Shown in pieces: positions 1 to 12,131 of a stretch of DNA of 64,000 nucleotides. Location of the stretch: positions 3,670,501-3,734,500 of the forward strand of contig NC_083381.1 of the NCBI RefSeq assembly GCF_031755915.1, in the 5' to 3' direction. Position numbers and translations under genes: made by a program. The notes beneath the pieces are model-generated. The model was not told the DNA's origin. It worked only from the letters and a program-made list of their open reading frames with translations, and ran no database searches. Source of the DNA: Ziziphus jujuba (lineage: Eukaryota > Streptophyta > Magnoliopsida > Rosales > Rhamnaceae). Positions within the stretch are counted from its first letter, which is position 1. Every line of letters begins with the position of its first letter.

Positions 1-329
1 CTACTAAAGGGATAAAAAAAAAGGATAATAATGGAAAATGACAGAAAAACAAAAGGCAAAAGTTAAAGGAACAAAGGAAAAGAAAAAAAAAATAATAATA
101 ATAACGTAAAAAAATTGAAGTGGCAAAACGGCAAAAAAAAAAAAAAAAAAAAAAAAACCACTTGAGCCACGAAAGTTCGTTTTCTTTTTGCAATGCTATT
201 TTCCTCATTTGTTTTGTTTTAATCCAAAGGATTTCTTTTTCTAAATCCATTTAAGTAAAGGACTTCAAGAGTAAATCAAAACAACAATATTTAAGGCTTA
301 GTTTTACTCCATTTATAATTGGTCTAAAG
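1..329. other. AT-rich non-coding DNA
   Basis: No gene or recognisable element is seen. The stretch has several A-runs, the longest about 23 A near 135-157. It ends at the 8-bp flank (322-329) of the hAT-like element that follows. Confidence 0.5.
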
Positions 330-1488
330 CAAGGTTTGAGAAATCGAAAATTTCATCGATATTTTGGTTTTTCCGTGAGGCAGATAAGAAATTTAGGTCC
401 TAATTAAAAACAGATAAAATTTTCAAAATTTTCACTGAAATTTCCAATATTTTCACAAAATTTCCATCGAAATTTTCATCAAATATTCATATTAATTCCT
501 TCACAATTTTATCAAAAAATTTATAATTTCCATGGAAATTTTCAAAAAATTTATGAAAATTTCCAAAATTTCTATAGAAATTTCTATTGAATTTATTTAT
601 TTTCTCAAAAAATTAATAAACATGATTGATGTTTTAACTTTCTACTTATTTATTATTTTTTTACCAAAATAAATTTAATATTTTTATAAATATTATAAAG
701 TATATATAAGTTATAATATAGACAAAAATACAAATATACATGTAAAATAAATTATAAATAGTATAAAGTAGATAAATATTATAAATACATACAGGAAATA
801 TATTCTATAAAAATATAACTAAATAAATTAATAGAATGTTGATGAATATTTATGAAATATCATAATAGTAAGTCGTGGGTATCGTTTTAAATTTAACCAT
901 TAGAAGATAATAATTTTACATACAGTCTACCAATATTATATAATGATTATCAATTACAACAGCCATATCTAATATAAGATCTACATGGTTACATATTAAC
1001 AATTACATACAAATTTATCAAGGGAACATAACTTTTAATAATTACTTCTTATATTACACAACTCAAAATAAGGATGAGGAAAAAGACCAACAATTTTTAA
1101 CTATTCAGGAGTTATATGTGATATTGAGTTAATTTTTATGAAATATACTGTAACTGCTATAATTATTTTATATATCTTAATTAATAAATTATTTTTATCA
1201 AAAATATATTCTTTTTGCATTTTTTATTGATAATAGTATATTTATGACCATTAACATTTATTATACATTGAGAGAAATAAAATCTATTCAATATTTTTAT
1301 AATTTTTTAAATCAATTTAATAATAATTGATTAAATAAGTTAATCCTAAAGTTTTAATAAAAAATTTTATTTTTTAAAATAAATTTCCATAATTTTTTAT
1401 CGACATTCAATAATTTCTTATATTTCCATAAATATTTCTGCATTTTGAACTTTTGATATTTCTGTCAATACTGATTTTTTGAACCTTA
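330..1488 (+). mobile_element. hAT-like non-autonomous element, copy 1
   Basis: The element begins CAAGGTTTGAG and ends TTGAACCTTA, an imperfect terminal inverted repeat. It is flanked by GTCTAAAG (322-329) and GTCTAAAA (1489-1496), a 7/8 match to an 8-bp target duplication, the size typical of hAT transposons. The interior is very AT-rich, has many short GAAATTTCCATGG-like repeats and no coding frame. The same interior recurs at 39.1-40.9 kb and 48.4-49.7 kb. The hAT assignment rests on TSD size and TIR only. Confidence 0.62.
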
Positions 1489-2915
1489 GTCTAAAATGGT
1501 CTCGTTTAAGATAAATGCACAGCAAAACTATGCTTGCATTTGGATAAGGCATGAGCAAGTAAACAAAATATTGGTTATTTAAGATAAACCCGTTAAATAG
1601 ATGGGTTTTAAATAAACAAAAACAACTTAATTGGTTTATTGGACTTTATTTGCTTATTAAATTAAAGTTGAATTTTTTCTTCTGTTTTTTTTTTGGGGAA
1701 TCAAATTAAAGTGGATTTTAAATGGACCAATAGTCAAAATATGGTTGTCTGTTGGTTGGAAGCCTAACACAAAAAGGCTTTCGACTTTAAAGTTAATTAA
1801 AGTAGAATTTGGCCCAATAACCTTTGAAATGGAGACCAAACAATACTTGTCCATCCCATCAAACTAATTTTTGTTCTACCTATGTATTTTCATTTTACCG
1901 TTATTTTTTAAAAGATTAAAAAACTGAAACATTGACTTCCTTTTCTCTTTCCTTCCCCTCAACTTTGACAGAAGTCATTGAAATGTAAACTTAACACCAC
2001 CACACATCTCTATATCAACCCTTCCACGGCTCTCATTCAAAATAAATAAACCAACAAGTGTGGAGATTGACCAAAAGAGGATTCCCCGAACGAACCCACA
2101 TGGGAACACATAATGTTTGCTTTCCTTGTTCCCCGAGCAAACCCACGACTCCATTGAAAAACCAAGATTTCCGTTTGAATTTCCTTTTCTCCTTCTTCCT
2201 CGAGTTAATCCACTCAACTACAGAAGAAGACCTCCTGCCCCCTTCTAAAAGAAGGCAACTTGGCAATTGTGCGAGACTCGCAGTTCATCTACTTTAAGAC
2301 TTTGGGTAATTGGGTAAATGGTCATTCGATGACTTGGCATTCATTGATAATTATGTTCCATGCTATTGTCTAACAAGGTAAGAAAATATTCTTGGTTATG
2401 TGTTAGTAGGACTTTGAATGATTTATATTTTTACAAAGTGTTTGCGATTAGGTATTGATTTCAAAGCATTGTTGTGTTAGCATCAGTGGATTATAAGCGT
2501 GAATGTGGGTAATGGAATAACACAAGTGGAGTATACAAGTGTCTAGTCTAGTTGTTCACTTTCAATGGATTTCTTTTTCAACATGCTTTTTGCTACTGAA
2601 GTTGAACTGCTAACAAATCAACGTTAAGAAATTCCACTCACTTTTTATGTACTAAAAAATATATTATAACTTATTCCTTTTCTTTTTTTTTTTTTTAGTT
2701 AAAAATGTTTTACTTATTCCTTTTTTTTGTTGGAAAAAAAAAAGGTTGAAGTCTCTCACGATCTCACCAATAATTTTCTAAAGTCTAAACTATCAAATTG
2801 TGAAAGAATGAACCCAATACATAATCTCACTTTTAATGGATTTCCTTTTCAGCATGCTTTTGTATATTGAAGTTGAACTGCCACCAACATAGTACTATTT
2901 AAGTCCACTCTTTTA
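1489..2915. other. Unassigned DNA with a diverged local duplication
   Basis: No supported gene. Overlapping frames at 1975-2297 on both strands look like no known family and lack splice or domain support. A block at about 2549-2650, containing a stretch close to TCAATGGATTTC and GAAGTTGAACTGC, recurs diverged at about 2826-2915. This suggests an old local duplication or a repeat relic into which the LTR at 2916 inserted. Confidence 0.4.
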
Positions 2916-4471
2916 TTTAATTCCCCAATCTGAGAAAATGCCTCGAGTTTGAAATTTTGATTGGATTTGACCAAGTGAGTTCCATAGTTGACTTTTTACT
3001 ATGAGAGGAATTTGTATTGATTGAGATTATTTTTAATTTCATTGATAGATTTGAAATTGATGGAATTGATGCCATGGATTTATGATGATGATTTATAGAG
3101 GAATTGTGGAAAAATTTACGAGTTTAATTAGATGGAATAAACCCAGTGGTATTTATGAAATTTTGAGATTTGAAAAAAAATATATTGATTTTATGATTTT
3201 TAGATACACCATATACGTACTGGTGTTCTGTATACATGGATATGATTAGTACACAGGTGGATATAGTTAGTGCGCAGGTGGGTGTGAGTAGCGCACATGT
3301 GATTATGGGGTTGTCCTGTGGTTGTCATCGGATGAGGGTGGGCCGTCCCTCCATGGCCGGGACGCCTGTTTGCAGCGGGAAGGTGGGACGCCATGCGACC
3401 ATATGCTGGTTTTACTCATTAACCTCCTGTCTAGCGATGCTTGGGACGCTGGGTACCGTTGGAGCCACTGGCATATGGTTTTCACAGCATGATTTTAATT
3501 ATACAATATTTTAGAATTTTATTTAAATTAAAATATTTTTAATAGTGTTTTATAAATTAAATTGTTTTGGCATTCTATTTTGAGTTCTATTGTTAATTAT
3601 TGGGTTTATTTTATTTATTTAAATATTTCTTGGATCATTTTTGTTAATGTAAACTTTATTTTGTTTTCGTATTAATTGTTTACAATACTTTATTCCCAAT
3701 TTAATATTTGTCATTAGTCTTATTTTTATAATTATTTCTCACTAAGATTTTTGGATTATTAATTTATTGTCTTTTATTTGCAAATTATTAATTAAATATT
3801 TTCTAGATTTTTGGGGCATAAAATGGTGGGTTTTGCGAAAATGTTTTAAAAATGAAACTTTTCCAACAGAGTAAATTGTGAGGGCTTTGAGGGAAAATAT
3901 TATTTTTAACTACCTATTATTTATTTACTTATTTCTTATTAATCAATTAACTAAGTTATTTATCATTTTATTTTTATTATTGCATAGTAGATTGGGTTAC
4001 TCACTGAGATGATTAGCATATCATATTTTTAAATTCCATTCCCTTAGACCCAGGTTAGTTGATGTTGATCGTCCGGAGGTGAGCTCGATGTCTTGGTTCG
4101 TTGCCGAAAGTCCAAGAGGCTTTTCCTTTCCTTTCTATCTTGTATTATTTCTTTTTATCTTGCATTGTATTAAATTTCATATTCAATTGTATTGATAACG
4201 CTTTGTATACGATTTGGACAATTATTTATTTAATTATGCACTGGTTCCTTGTTAATTATTGAAGTACTGAAATTTATGGTAATACTTTGTATTAAGGTGG
4301 GAGGAATAAGATGGTGTATATAGAAGTGTATTTTATATGCAGGAAATTTGGTGGTAAGTCCTACCCTTAGGGGAGATGTTACTGGATTTTCCGTTGGGAG
4401 ATTTGGTGGTGTTTCCCTAGGATCAAGGCTTGTCTAGGATTCCGGTGAGGAATTTTGGGTGGGTCCCGACA
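2916..4471 (-). mobile_element. Long-LTR family copy A, internally shortened
   Basis: Read on the plus strand, it opens with a decayed form of the family's TGTAAYACC end, followed by CTGAGAAAATGCC and the TTGACTTTTTACT block. It closes with GGGTCCCGACA, the reverse complement of the family start. At 1.56 kb it is much shorter than other copies, so the middle has been deleted. Flanks TTTTA and TGGTA agree at only 3 of 5 positions, so no target duplication is claimed. There is no coding content. Confidence 0.6.
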
Positions 4472-5373
4472 TGGTATATATTAAAGTGCATTGATTTTTA
4501 TTTAGTTTTTTTTGTTTGGCATGTTCTTCAAAAAAAAAAGTTTAAAATGTATTTTATTATATTTGTTATTATTTATTTCAAATGATGTTTTAAATTAATT
4601 AAACATTACTTTTATTAGTTAATTAATTTTAATCAAAATTTTGTATAGTAATATTAATTTTTTTTATATTAAATTTCTCTAATATAATTTTTATTTATGA
4701 TTTTATTTTACCTTATGATTTTTTATCCTAACTTTAATAATTTGTTACCAAATTATTTTCAATGTTAATTTTAATTTTAAATATTTATATTTTATTTATT
4801 TACTTATTTATTTCCTCGATTTTTGGGGATATAAAATTGATAGATTTTGTGAAAATAGTTTTAAAAAGGGGAAATTTTCAAGCTGAGTGAAATGAGTGAA
4901 ATAGTACGGGTTTTAAGCATTCAGTAATTTATTCAATTATCTATATATTTATTTATACTTTTATTTATCATTATTGTTTTTTTCTTGTAATATTATATTT
5001 TATGTAATAGTTTGGTGTCACTTACAGAGATAATTAGCATATCATTATTTTTTTTATTTTTAAATTCATTCCCTTAGGCCTAGGCATTAATAAGTGTTAA
5101 CCATCCAAGAGCGAGCTCGACATATTCCATCCGTTACTCAATTCCAAGAAGACCTTTTTCCTTTCCTTTCTTTCTTTATAATATTTTTTTCTTATCTTTT
5201 TGTGTTGTATTAAATTCTTTACTTGTTGTAAACCTTAGTATGCTCCATATACTATATCAGATGATTCTTTACTTGGTGTTAACCCTACCAATTTTTTTAA
5301 AGAAAGGTCCGATAAAGTTTCCCCAATCAGGGTTTATCTAGGGTTCTAATAAGGATTTTTAGGTAAGTCATGA
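4472..5373 (-). mobile_element. Long-LTR family fragment B
   Basis: This stretch matches the second half of copy A in order: the TTTTTGGGGATATAAAAT block, a block resembling GATAATTAGCATATCA, a CTTAGGCCTAGG block, then TCTAGGGTTCTAATAAGG. It ends in CATGACA at 5373, a slightly mutated family terminus. The other end is missing. It abuts and truncates the ankyrin fragment at 5374. Confidence 0.55.
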
Positions 5374-5640
5374 CAGTTATTCCTCAAACTCATCATATCT
5401 CTGCAAAGTCCAATCCCAAGAGTTTTCAAATGCTCGATGATAACCTTCACAATCGGAATATGCCCGTACTTGGTTGCTAAATGGAGCAGAGTGTCTTTAT
5501 CAATATTTGCTTGTAGTAATAATAGTAGACACTTGTGAAGAATCTCTTCTACAAATTTGGTTGGTTTTGCACTTTCTTGAAAACTTTTGGCATTGAAATA
5601 CATGTGGAGGATTATCTTCTTGGTGATCATGATCTCTACT
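5374..5640 (-). pseudogene. Ankyrin-repeat gene fragment truncated by an LTR
   Basis: On the minus strand this stretch reads a partial ankyrin repeat, with TLLHLATKYGHIPIVKVII as the clearest motif, preceded by LLLLLQANIDKD. The frame stays open into the LTR, and the last ten or so residues are LTR-encoded, so the reading frame that continues to 5346 is chimeric. Only about 1.5 repeats remain, with no PGG domain. It is more diverged from the 17-21.6 kb gene than the 54.5 kb pseudogene is, so it probably comes from another member of the family. It could be one exon of a gene whose remainder was lost at the LTR boundary. Confidence 0.6.
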
Positions 5641-6042
5641 GATCATGAACACATCAATCATTAAGGCTTTGGTTGGGAAGTTGCAAAATTAGTGGGAATT
5701 TGCAATTCTTTGGGAAAACGAAATTTTAATGTGTTTGGATGGTTTTTAAAAGGAAATTATGGGCTTGGGGATAAACTAAATCTTATAATATTGGAAAATA
5801 GGTTGGAAAATGAATACTAAAAAAAAAATGTATCATTTCAAAATTATTTGGGATACTAGTTTTGTACATTTTATTAAAATACAATTTTATCCATAATTTT
5901 TAAAATAAAATTAGTTAATTACTTGTAGGTTCTAAATGTCGTGATACAGACCAAACCCTCTGAAAAAAAGTAATTCATAGGAAATTCATTCCTGGGAATC
6001 TAATTCTCAGCAATTAATTTCCTTCAAAATTTTGACAGTTGG
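5641..6042. other. MITE-like relic without a gene
   Basis: The segment has sequences such as GCTTTGGTTGGGAAG and GTGTTTGGATGG near one end and AATTAATTTCCTTC near the other. This resembles the TTTGGTTGG-type ends of many plant MITEs. Termini and target duplication could not be fixed. Confidence 0.3.
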
Positions 6043-7035
6043 TAGGATGACAATTTAGATCATGACACAATAACATGGCTAGAAAACGACACAAAATTAT
6101 CCAGTTTGGGTTTATTATGAATGGGTTTGAGTCAAATTCGAATCAACCCGTTTAAATGTGTTAATTTCAGACTGACCAACTTAACCAAAAATTTATTTGA
6201 ATTGATCCATTTAGCTAAACATGTCAACCTAACCTGATACTATTATAACCCACTTAAATTATAACTTTTATATATTAAATTTACCTTTAGTAAAATTTTA
6301 ACTAAGATTTTTTAATTACTAAAATACAAACTTATTTAAAGTCATATTATTAGTTTTCTTTTATTAATTAAAAAATAAAGAATAAAAATTATTAAAATAA
6401 TATTTATTTACTTAAATATAATATGTTAATACATGTACAGATTTATGGAAACCAAAAAAATAAAAATTAATATACATAAAAGTATTGGAGATGTAGAAAA
6501 TTAAAAGCATGATTATTAATGAAGTTTTTTTATATTAGTTTTAGTAAAGTAGTATTGGTTTTATTATGTATATATATATATATATTTACTAATTATATGA
6601 GATTGTTATATTATCATATCATACGTTATATTAATGTAAATTTGTAACTATAATTATATAGTTTTTCGTATGTATTTTAATTTAGGATTAATTAATCACT
6701 AAATTATTTTTATCTTATATGCAATAATTAATTTAAACAAGTTAATTTATTTAATTGGTAAATTTTGTGTAAACGGATAAATTTCGTATGAACGGGACAA
6801 TTTCGTGTAAACAAATCAGTTTCGTGTAAACTGGTTGTGTTAAATGAAATTGACCCATTTCATTCATGGATTTTATGGATCGTGTCAAGTTACCTGTTTA
6901 TTAAATGACTCATGTTTGGATTGAGGATTTCTGATACTATTAATAAATGGATCATATTTGGATTGAGTAATTTTGACAGTATTAATAAACAAGGTGATTT
7001 GAACATGACCCACCGTCATCAATTGCCACCCCTAG
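6043..7035. mobile_element. 1-kb non-autonomous TIR element
   Basis: The left end TAGGATGACAATTTAGATC pairs imperfectly with the right end, whose reverse complement begins CTAGGGGTGGCAATTGATG. Flanks CAGTTGG (6036-6042) and CTGTTGG (7036-7042) agree at 6 of 7 positions. The interior is AT-rich with GTGTAAAC-type short repeats near 6765-6840 and no gene. The GGGGTGGCAATT end is common among plant hAT-like MITEs; the superfamily is an inference. Confidence 0.5.
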
Positions 7036-7286
7036 CTGTTGGACCATGTGTGGGTTCTAAATTTAACTTTTTCTATGATCAAGTTTTTTGTTTGACCGAG
7101 ATAACATTACATAGAATTCATCGATAGAGTTCATAGACTACCGTTACACAAAATTCTGAATTACAATTAAAATATTATGGTTTAGAAAGTTTTCAATATG
7201 AGTATCTTATTAGCTTTAAGTTTCTTGTATTTTGCATTGTAACATGTGGAATGTTTAATAAATATGCCCCTATATGTGTGTGTGTA
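7036..7286. other. Short non-coding spacer
   Basis: No gene seen. A short TG run (7276-7285) abuts the next LTR and obscures its target duplication. Confidence 0.4.
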
Positions 7287-7532
7287 CGTCAGGACCCATC
7301 CAATATTCCTTACCAGAACTCTAGATAAGCTCCAACTAGGAAAATCCTACTGATTCTTCAAAAAATCTGGTAGCATCTCACCTAAGGATTGGGTATGCTC
7401 CAAAATTCCATGCACGAAAAACAAAATCCTATAAAGCACCACCTTATTCCTCATACCTTACTACAAAGATTTCCACAAATGCAACACTTCAAATTAAAAC
7501 AATACAAGGAATATGCACAATATTAAATAAAT

Positions 7533-9178
7533 TGTAATATCCCGATTTGAGAAAATGCCCCAAATTTGAATTTTTTGTCCTAGTAACAGACCGGTAGACT
7601 TGAACCTTGTTCCTACATGACCCAATCAATTCGATCAGGCACTTTGACCAAGGTTGATTGATGTTGACCAAATGGGCCCCAAGTTTAATTTTCTACTGTG
7701 GGAGAAATTTCGTGTTGACGGAGATACCATAGAAAAACTACTTGTCAACACGAGTTCATAAACTAGTAACACGCGAAAATTGTTGCTGGGATTGCAAAGT
7801 TATGGTTAAAAGAGTTTTAAGGACATAGTCATTTAACAATTAGTTCCCACATACTTAAATGTTGTAATATTTTATTATTAAATTTTTATTATTTTTTGGG
7901 TAAATTAAAACCCATAACCCGGTTACACAATTTGTATTATATATTAAATATTATTTTAGTAATATTTTATTATCTATTTTGTCTCTTCCTTATATATCTA
8001 ATTATTTTATTTAATCTTTCCCACCCCAACTTTTGCTACCTTCCACCACCTTCTCCCCATCATGCACGAAAGAAAGAACCAGCAACCACCATTTCACCAT
8101 TTTCACCGTCGACCATGGCACCCAAATTCCTTTTTAAAATAGCTTTCAAATTTTGACCGCCCATTAAAAATTATTTATACCAAATTGAAACCCATACTAC
8201 CAGGAACCTAACCACGTTTGCCAGAATGCCATGAAAACCAATGGAGGTTGCATTTTCCGATTGCCGTCTTCCAATGAGTATGACATCGAACGGGTGGTCC
8301 TTTCCCACAAATTTGGACCCCCTAAGTCCATTTCCAAGCTCGGATTGGCTCGAAACTCGCTCATTCAGGAGAAATGAGAAAACCCATTTTGGCGGCAATG
8401 CTCCAGCAGTATTCTGGCCACCTCCAGCGGTATTCTGGCCACCTCCAACGGCGGTTGGACCAATTGAAGTTATATTCTTGATGCTCTCATCATAAGCTTC
8501 AATTTGATACCTAGGATGTGAGTTATATTTGAGTATTTGGGAGGTTGCTGTTGATGGAGCTAGGATTTGTATTTATGTTACAATTGGATAGGAATTAGAT
8601 AGATCTTTGGCCAATTTTCTTTACAATTATATTCCTAATGATTGTTAGGAGCTAAAAGAATTATTAATTTAAATTAATTGTCAAGATGCTGAAAAACCCT
8701 AAATTTTGAGTTTAGGCCAATTGAGTTCACTTTGTATCATATCCAATTGGGTAGACAATATTAGTAATTCTTGCCTCATGGAATGAAATTGAGACTTTAG
8801 AATCTTAGTTGTGTTTTCATATGTTTTTATGGAAGTCTAAGTAACATTTTTGTAATATTTTAGACATGCAACACTGAGCTAGCATGTGTGTTATGTTTAT
8901 TTATTATGTAACTTTATTTATTGTGTTTGATTAGGATTATTGTATGAAATTTAGGGCTAGCATGTATGTAGATTGATAGATATATAAATATATATAGATA
9001 TAATGAAAACATGAATATATATGTATATATATTTGTTAAAAAATTATGTGTATATATATTTAGATGTGTGCGAACATGTATAAAATATATATATGTATAT
9101 ACACATATATAATTGCATATGAATATACAAATGTGTGTGAACACATGTGATCATATATATTTATATGTGTGTATATGA

Positions 9179-9214
<36 letters not shown>

Positions 9215-12131
9215 TTATTCATATATATTTTTGTATATATGTATATATGTATGAGCATGCATATATTGGTTAACAAGATTGTCCTTATATGTATATGATT
9301 ATATGTATATGTGAATATATCTATATATATACATGAATGCAAATAGATGAGTGTATATATATATATACTTGTGTACATATAGATGTATATATATTTCGTT
9401 TTATTTAAAATTATGAAAAATATTATGTATTTTTTTAAAAATAATTAATTTATGAAAATTATTGTTAAATTTTACCGTATAAATTTTATGTGATTTAAAT
9501 ATATTTGAGGCATGAAAATTATATCTATGGTTTTAAAGAAACTATTGTGTCAAATTATAGTGAGATTAATTGTTATATTCTATTATTAAATTTATTATAA
9601 AAATAAAATATGTTTATGTGCATTTATTTTTGTGTGAAACTTATGTGATTTAATATGATTTTTCATAAATTAATTATAAGAATTTAAGAAGAGTAATAAT
9701 TTTTAGTATATAAAATATATTTTTGTATTTGAATATTTGTAAAATTGAAATTATTTTGGTAATAAATAATTTTATAAAATCGTTGGATCTATTCAGTTGT
9801 TTAAACAAGAAATATGGGATTGGATCTATGCAGTTGTTTAAATAAGAAATATGGGATTTTATGGATCTAGCAAAGGTGTACAAATTCGATTTTATTTATC
9901 AAATTTCTATATTTAAAACATTATAAAATTTTATAATTTTTAAGATGCACCATACAGTACAGGTGTTCTATACTGTATAGTTAATTAGAGCACAAGTATA
10001 TAAGATTTTCTTACGGTAGCCATGGACCTGAGGGTAGATAAGTAAAATGCATAGTGAGCATCAGCCACCCCCTTCCATGGCCAGGATCATTGTTATTACC
10101 ATTGGCGTTTTTGGGATGCCAAGGCAACCGTTTGTAGGTTCTCTCTTTAAACTCCCTGTTAGAGGTACTTTGGACGGTGAGTACCGATTGACACCACTGG
10201 TATATAATGTGGTGGGTCAGGTTATGATTTTAGATGCACCACACAATACCTGTGTTCTGTACCGTATCTATTGTTAGCGCGCAAGTATATAGGGTCTTGC
10301 TGTGGGAGCTACAAACCAGAGAATTGGCGAGTATTATACAGTAAGCATCTATCGTTCCCCTCCATGGCTAGGATGATTGTTGTAGCATCGGTGCCATTGC
10401 GATGCTAAGGCGACCGTCTACAAGTTCTCTCTTTAATCTCCCTGTCAAATAAAATTCGAGACGCTGGGTACTGTCTGGTACCACCAGTATATCATATGGT
10501 GCATCAAGTATTTTTTCATATATACCTATAAATATATATATATATATATATAGTTATGTTATGTTACTTTATGCTTGTATGTACCACACCGTACGAGACA
10601 ATAATCCAATGTGGTTCATGAATAGCTTAGCCTCATAACTATGTTGACTACGAGTCTGAGGGCCGGACGGCCAATATGGGCAACCACCCCCGTACTATAT
10701 TAGTAGCAAAGTACTGACGATAATTAATATCATGGATCCTGTAGCATGTTATATGGTATCGTATATACCTCCGATACAAGTGTGCATATTTCGTAATACA
10801 TTTATTAATTTTAAAATAGTATCTTATCTTATGTTACCTCATCTGTTCATGACTTGATTTCCTAATATTATACTTATTTGCCTTTATCGTTATTACTATT
10901 ATTAATATTATTATTGTTATTAATATTGTTATCATTATTATTGTTATTACTATTTGTTTATTTATTTATTTATTATTATTATCATTATTAGTGGTTGTTA
11001 TTATTATTATTATTGTTATTATTACTATTATCATCACCATCATTAATATTGTTATTGTTTTAATTGTTGGTGTTATTGTATTTATTATTACTATTCATAA
11101 TGATTATTTTTCTTGTTATTTCCATTAATTTATTATTACTATTCATAATGATTATTTTTCTTGTTATTTCCATTATTTATTATTATTATTATTATTATTG
11201 TTGTTATTATTATTATCATTATTATTATTGCTGTTACAATTTTTATTATTGGTATTTTGTGATTATTATTATGATTATTAACATGGTTGTTATTATTATT
11301 ATTATTACTATTATTATTATTATTTATTCATTAATATTATTATTATTTTTATTGTTATTATTATCGTTTATTAGTATTGTTATTATTACTATTATATTAT
11401 TACTGTTGTTGTTGTTGTTGTTGTTGTTATTATAGGATAGCCTTTGGGCAAGTATCATAGCCTATGGACAATAACGATAGCCATCGTGTGACAGTCCAGA
11501 CCACCCGCATGAGATATTATCCTTTTTGGGTCTAGGGAATCCTCTTACAACCCAGCCCTCAAGGTTTTAGAATGCGTCTACAAGGGAAAGGTATCCACAC
11601 GCTTATAAACCATGCTTCGTTCTCCTTTTCAACCGATGTGGGATCTCACACGTCAAATAAGTATGGAAGCCTTCAGGCAAGTAGGTTAGTCTTCGGGCAA
11701 ATGTGGTAGCCTTCGGACAAGTTGTGCTATTATTATTATTGATATTACTATTATTCTTCTTGTTTTATTACCCTCCCATCTATATTATGGATAGATACAT
11801 TTGTAAAACAATATGAAATATAGTACAGCACTAAATGGGTGGTGTGTACGAAAGTGGATATTTAAAGTATTTCTTGTTTATTAAATTATTTCTACTATAT
11901 ATGTTTTTATATTTTTATCGAAGTGTTGCCAATTGTGGAATTTTCTATAGTAAGGAGCAAGGGATAAAGTGGTATGATATAGGAGTACGTTTTTGTTCAG
12001 GTAATTGTTGGGTCATGCTCTACTCTTAGGAGAGATGCTGTCGGCTTTTCCGTAAGATGGACAAGTAGGGTTCCCCCTGATATTAGAGTTTATCTAGTGT
12101 TTCGAGAAGGGATCTTGAATGGGTTCTAATA
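7533..12131 (-). mobile_element. Long-LTR family copy D, nested in copy C
   Basis: Plus-strand reading opens TGTAATATCCCGATTTGAG and closes GGGTTCTAATA, the reversed family ends; the terminal CA has become TA. It is flanked by an exact 5-bp duplication TAAAT (7528-7532 and 12132-12136), and copy C is continuous across the site. At 4.6 kb it is the longest copy. The extra length is (TA)-rich DNA (about 8950-9400), a trinucleotide array (about 10880-11435) and 105-bp-type subrepeats (about 10020-10500). No genes; open frames here follow the low-complexity DNA. Confidence 0.85.
10880..11435. repeat. ATT/TGT trinucleotide-rich array in copy D
   Basis: About 550 bp is built of ATT, TTG and GTT triplets, ending in a run of TTG units (about 11403-11427). 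Equivalent arrays occur at the same relative place in the LTR copies at about 47230-47480 and 52975-53280. The long plus-strand frame at 11064-11435 is a by-product of the triplet repeat. Confidence 0.85.

Noticed and set aside
9180..9210. Regulatory TATA element or origin in the TA run
   Set aside because: TA microsatellites are scattered through all LTR copies; no promoter context.
11064..11435. 123-codon plus-strand frame
   Set aside because: It is only the translation of an ATT/TTG triplet array (Leu/Ile/Tyr runs) inside LTR copy D.
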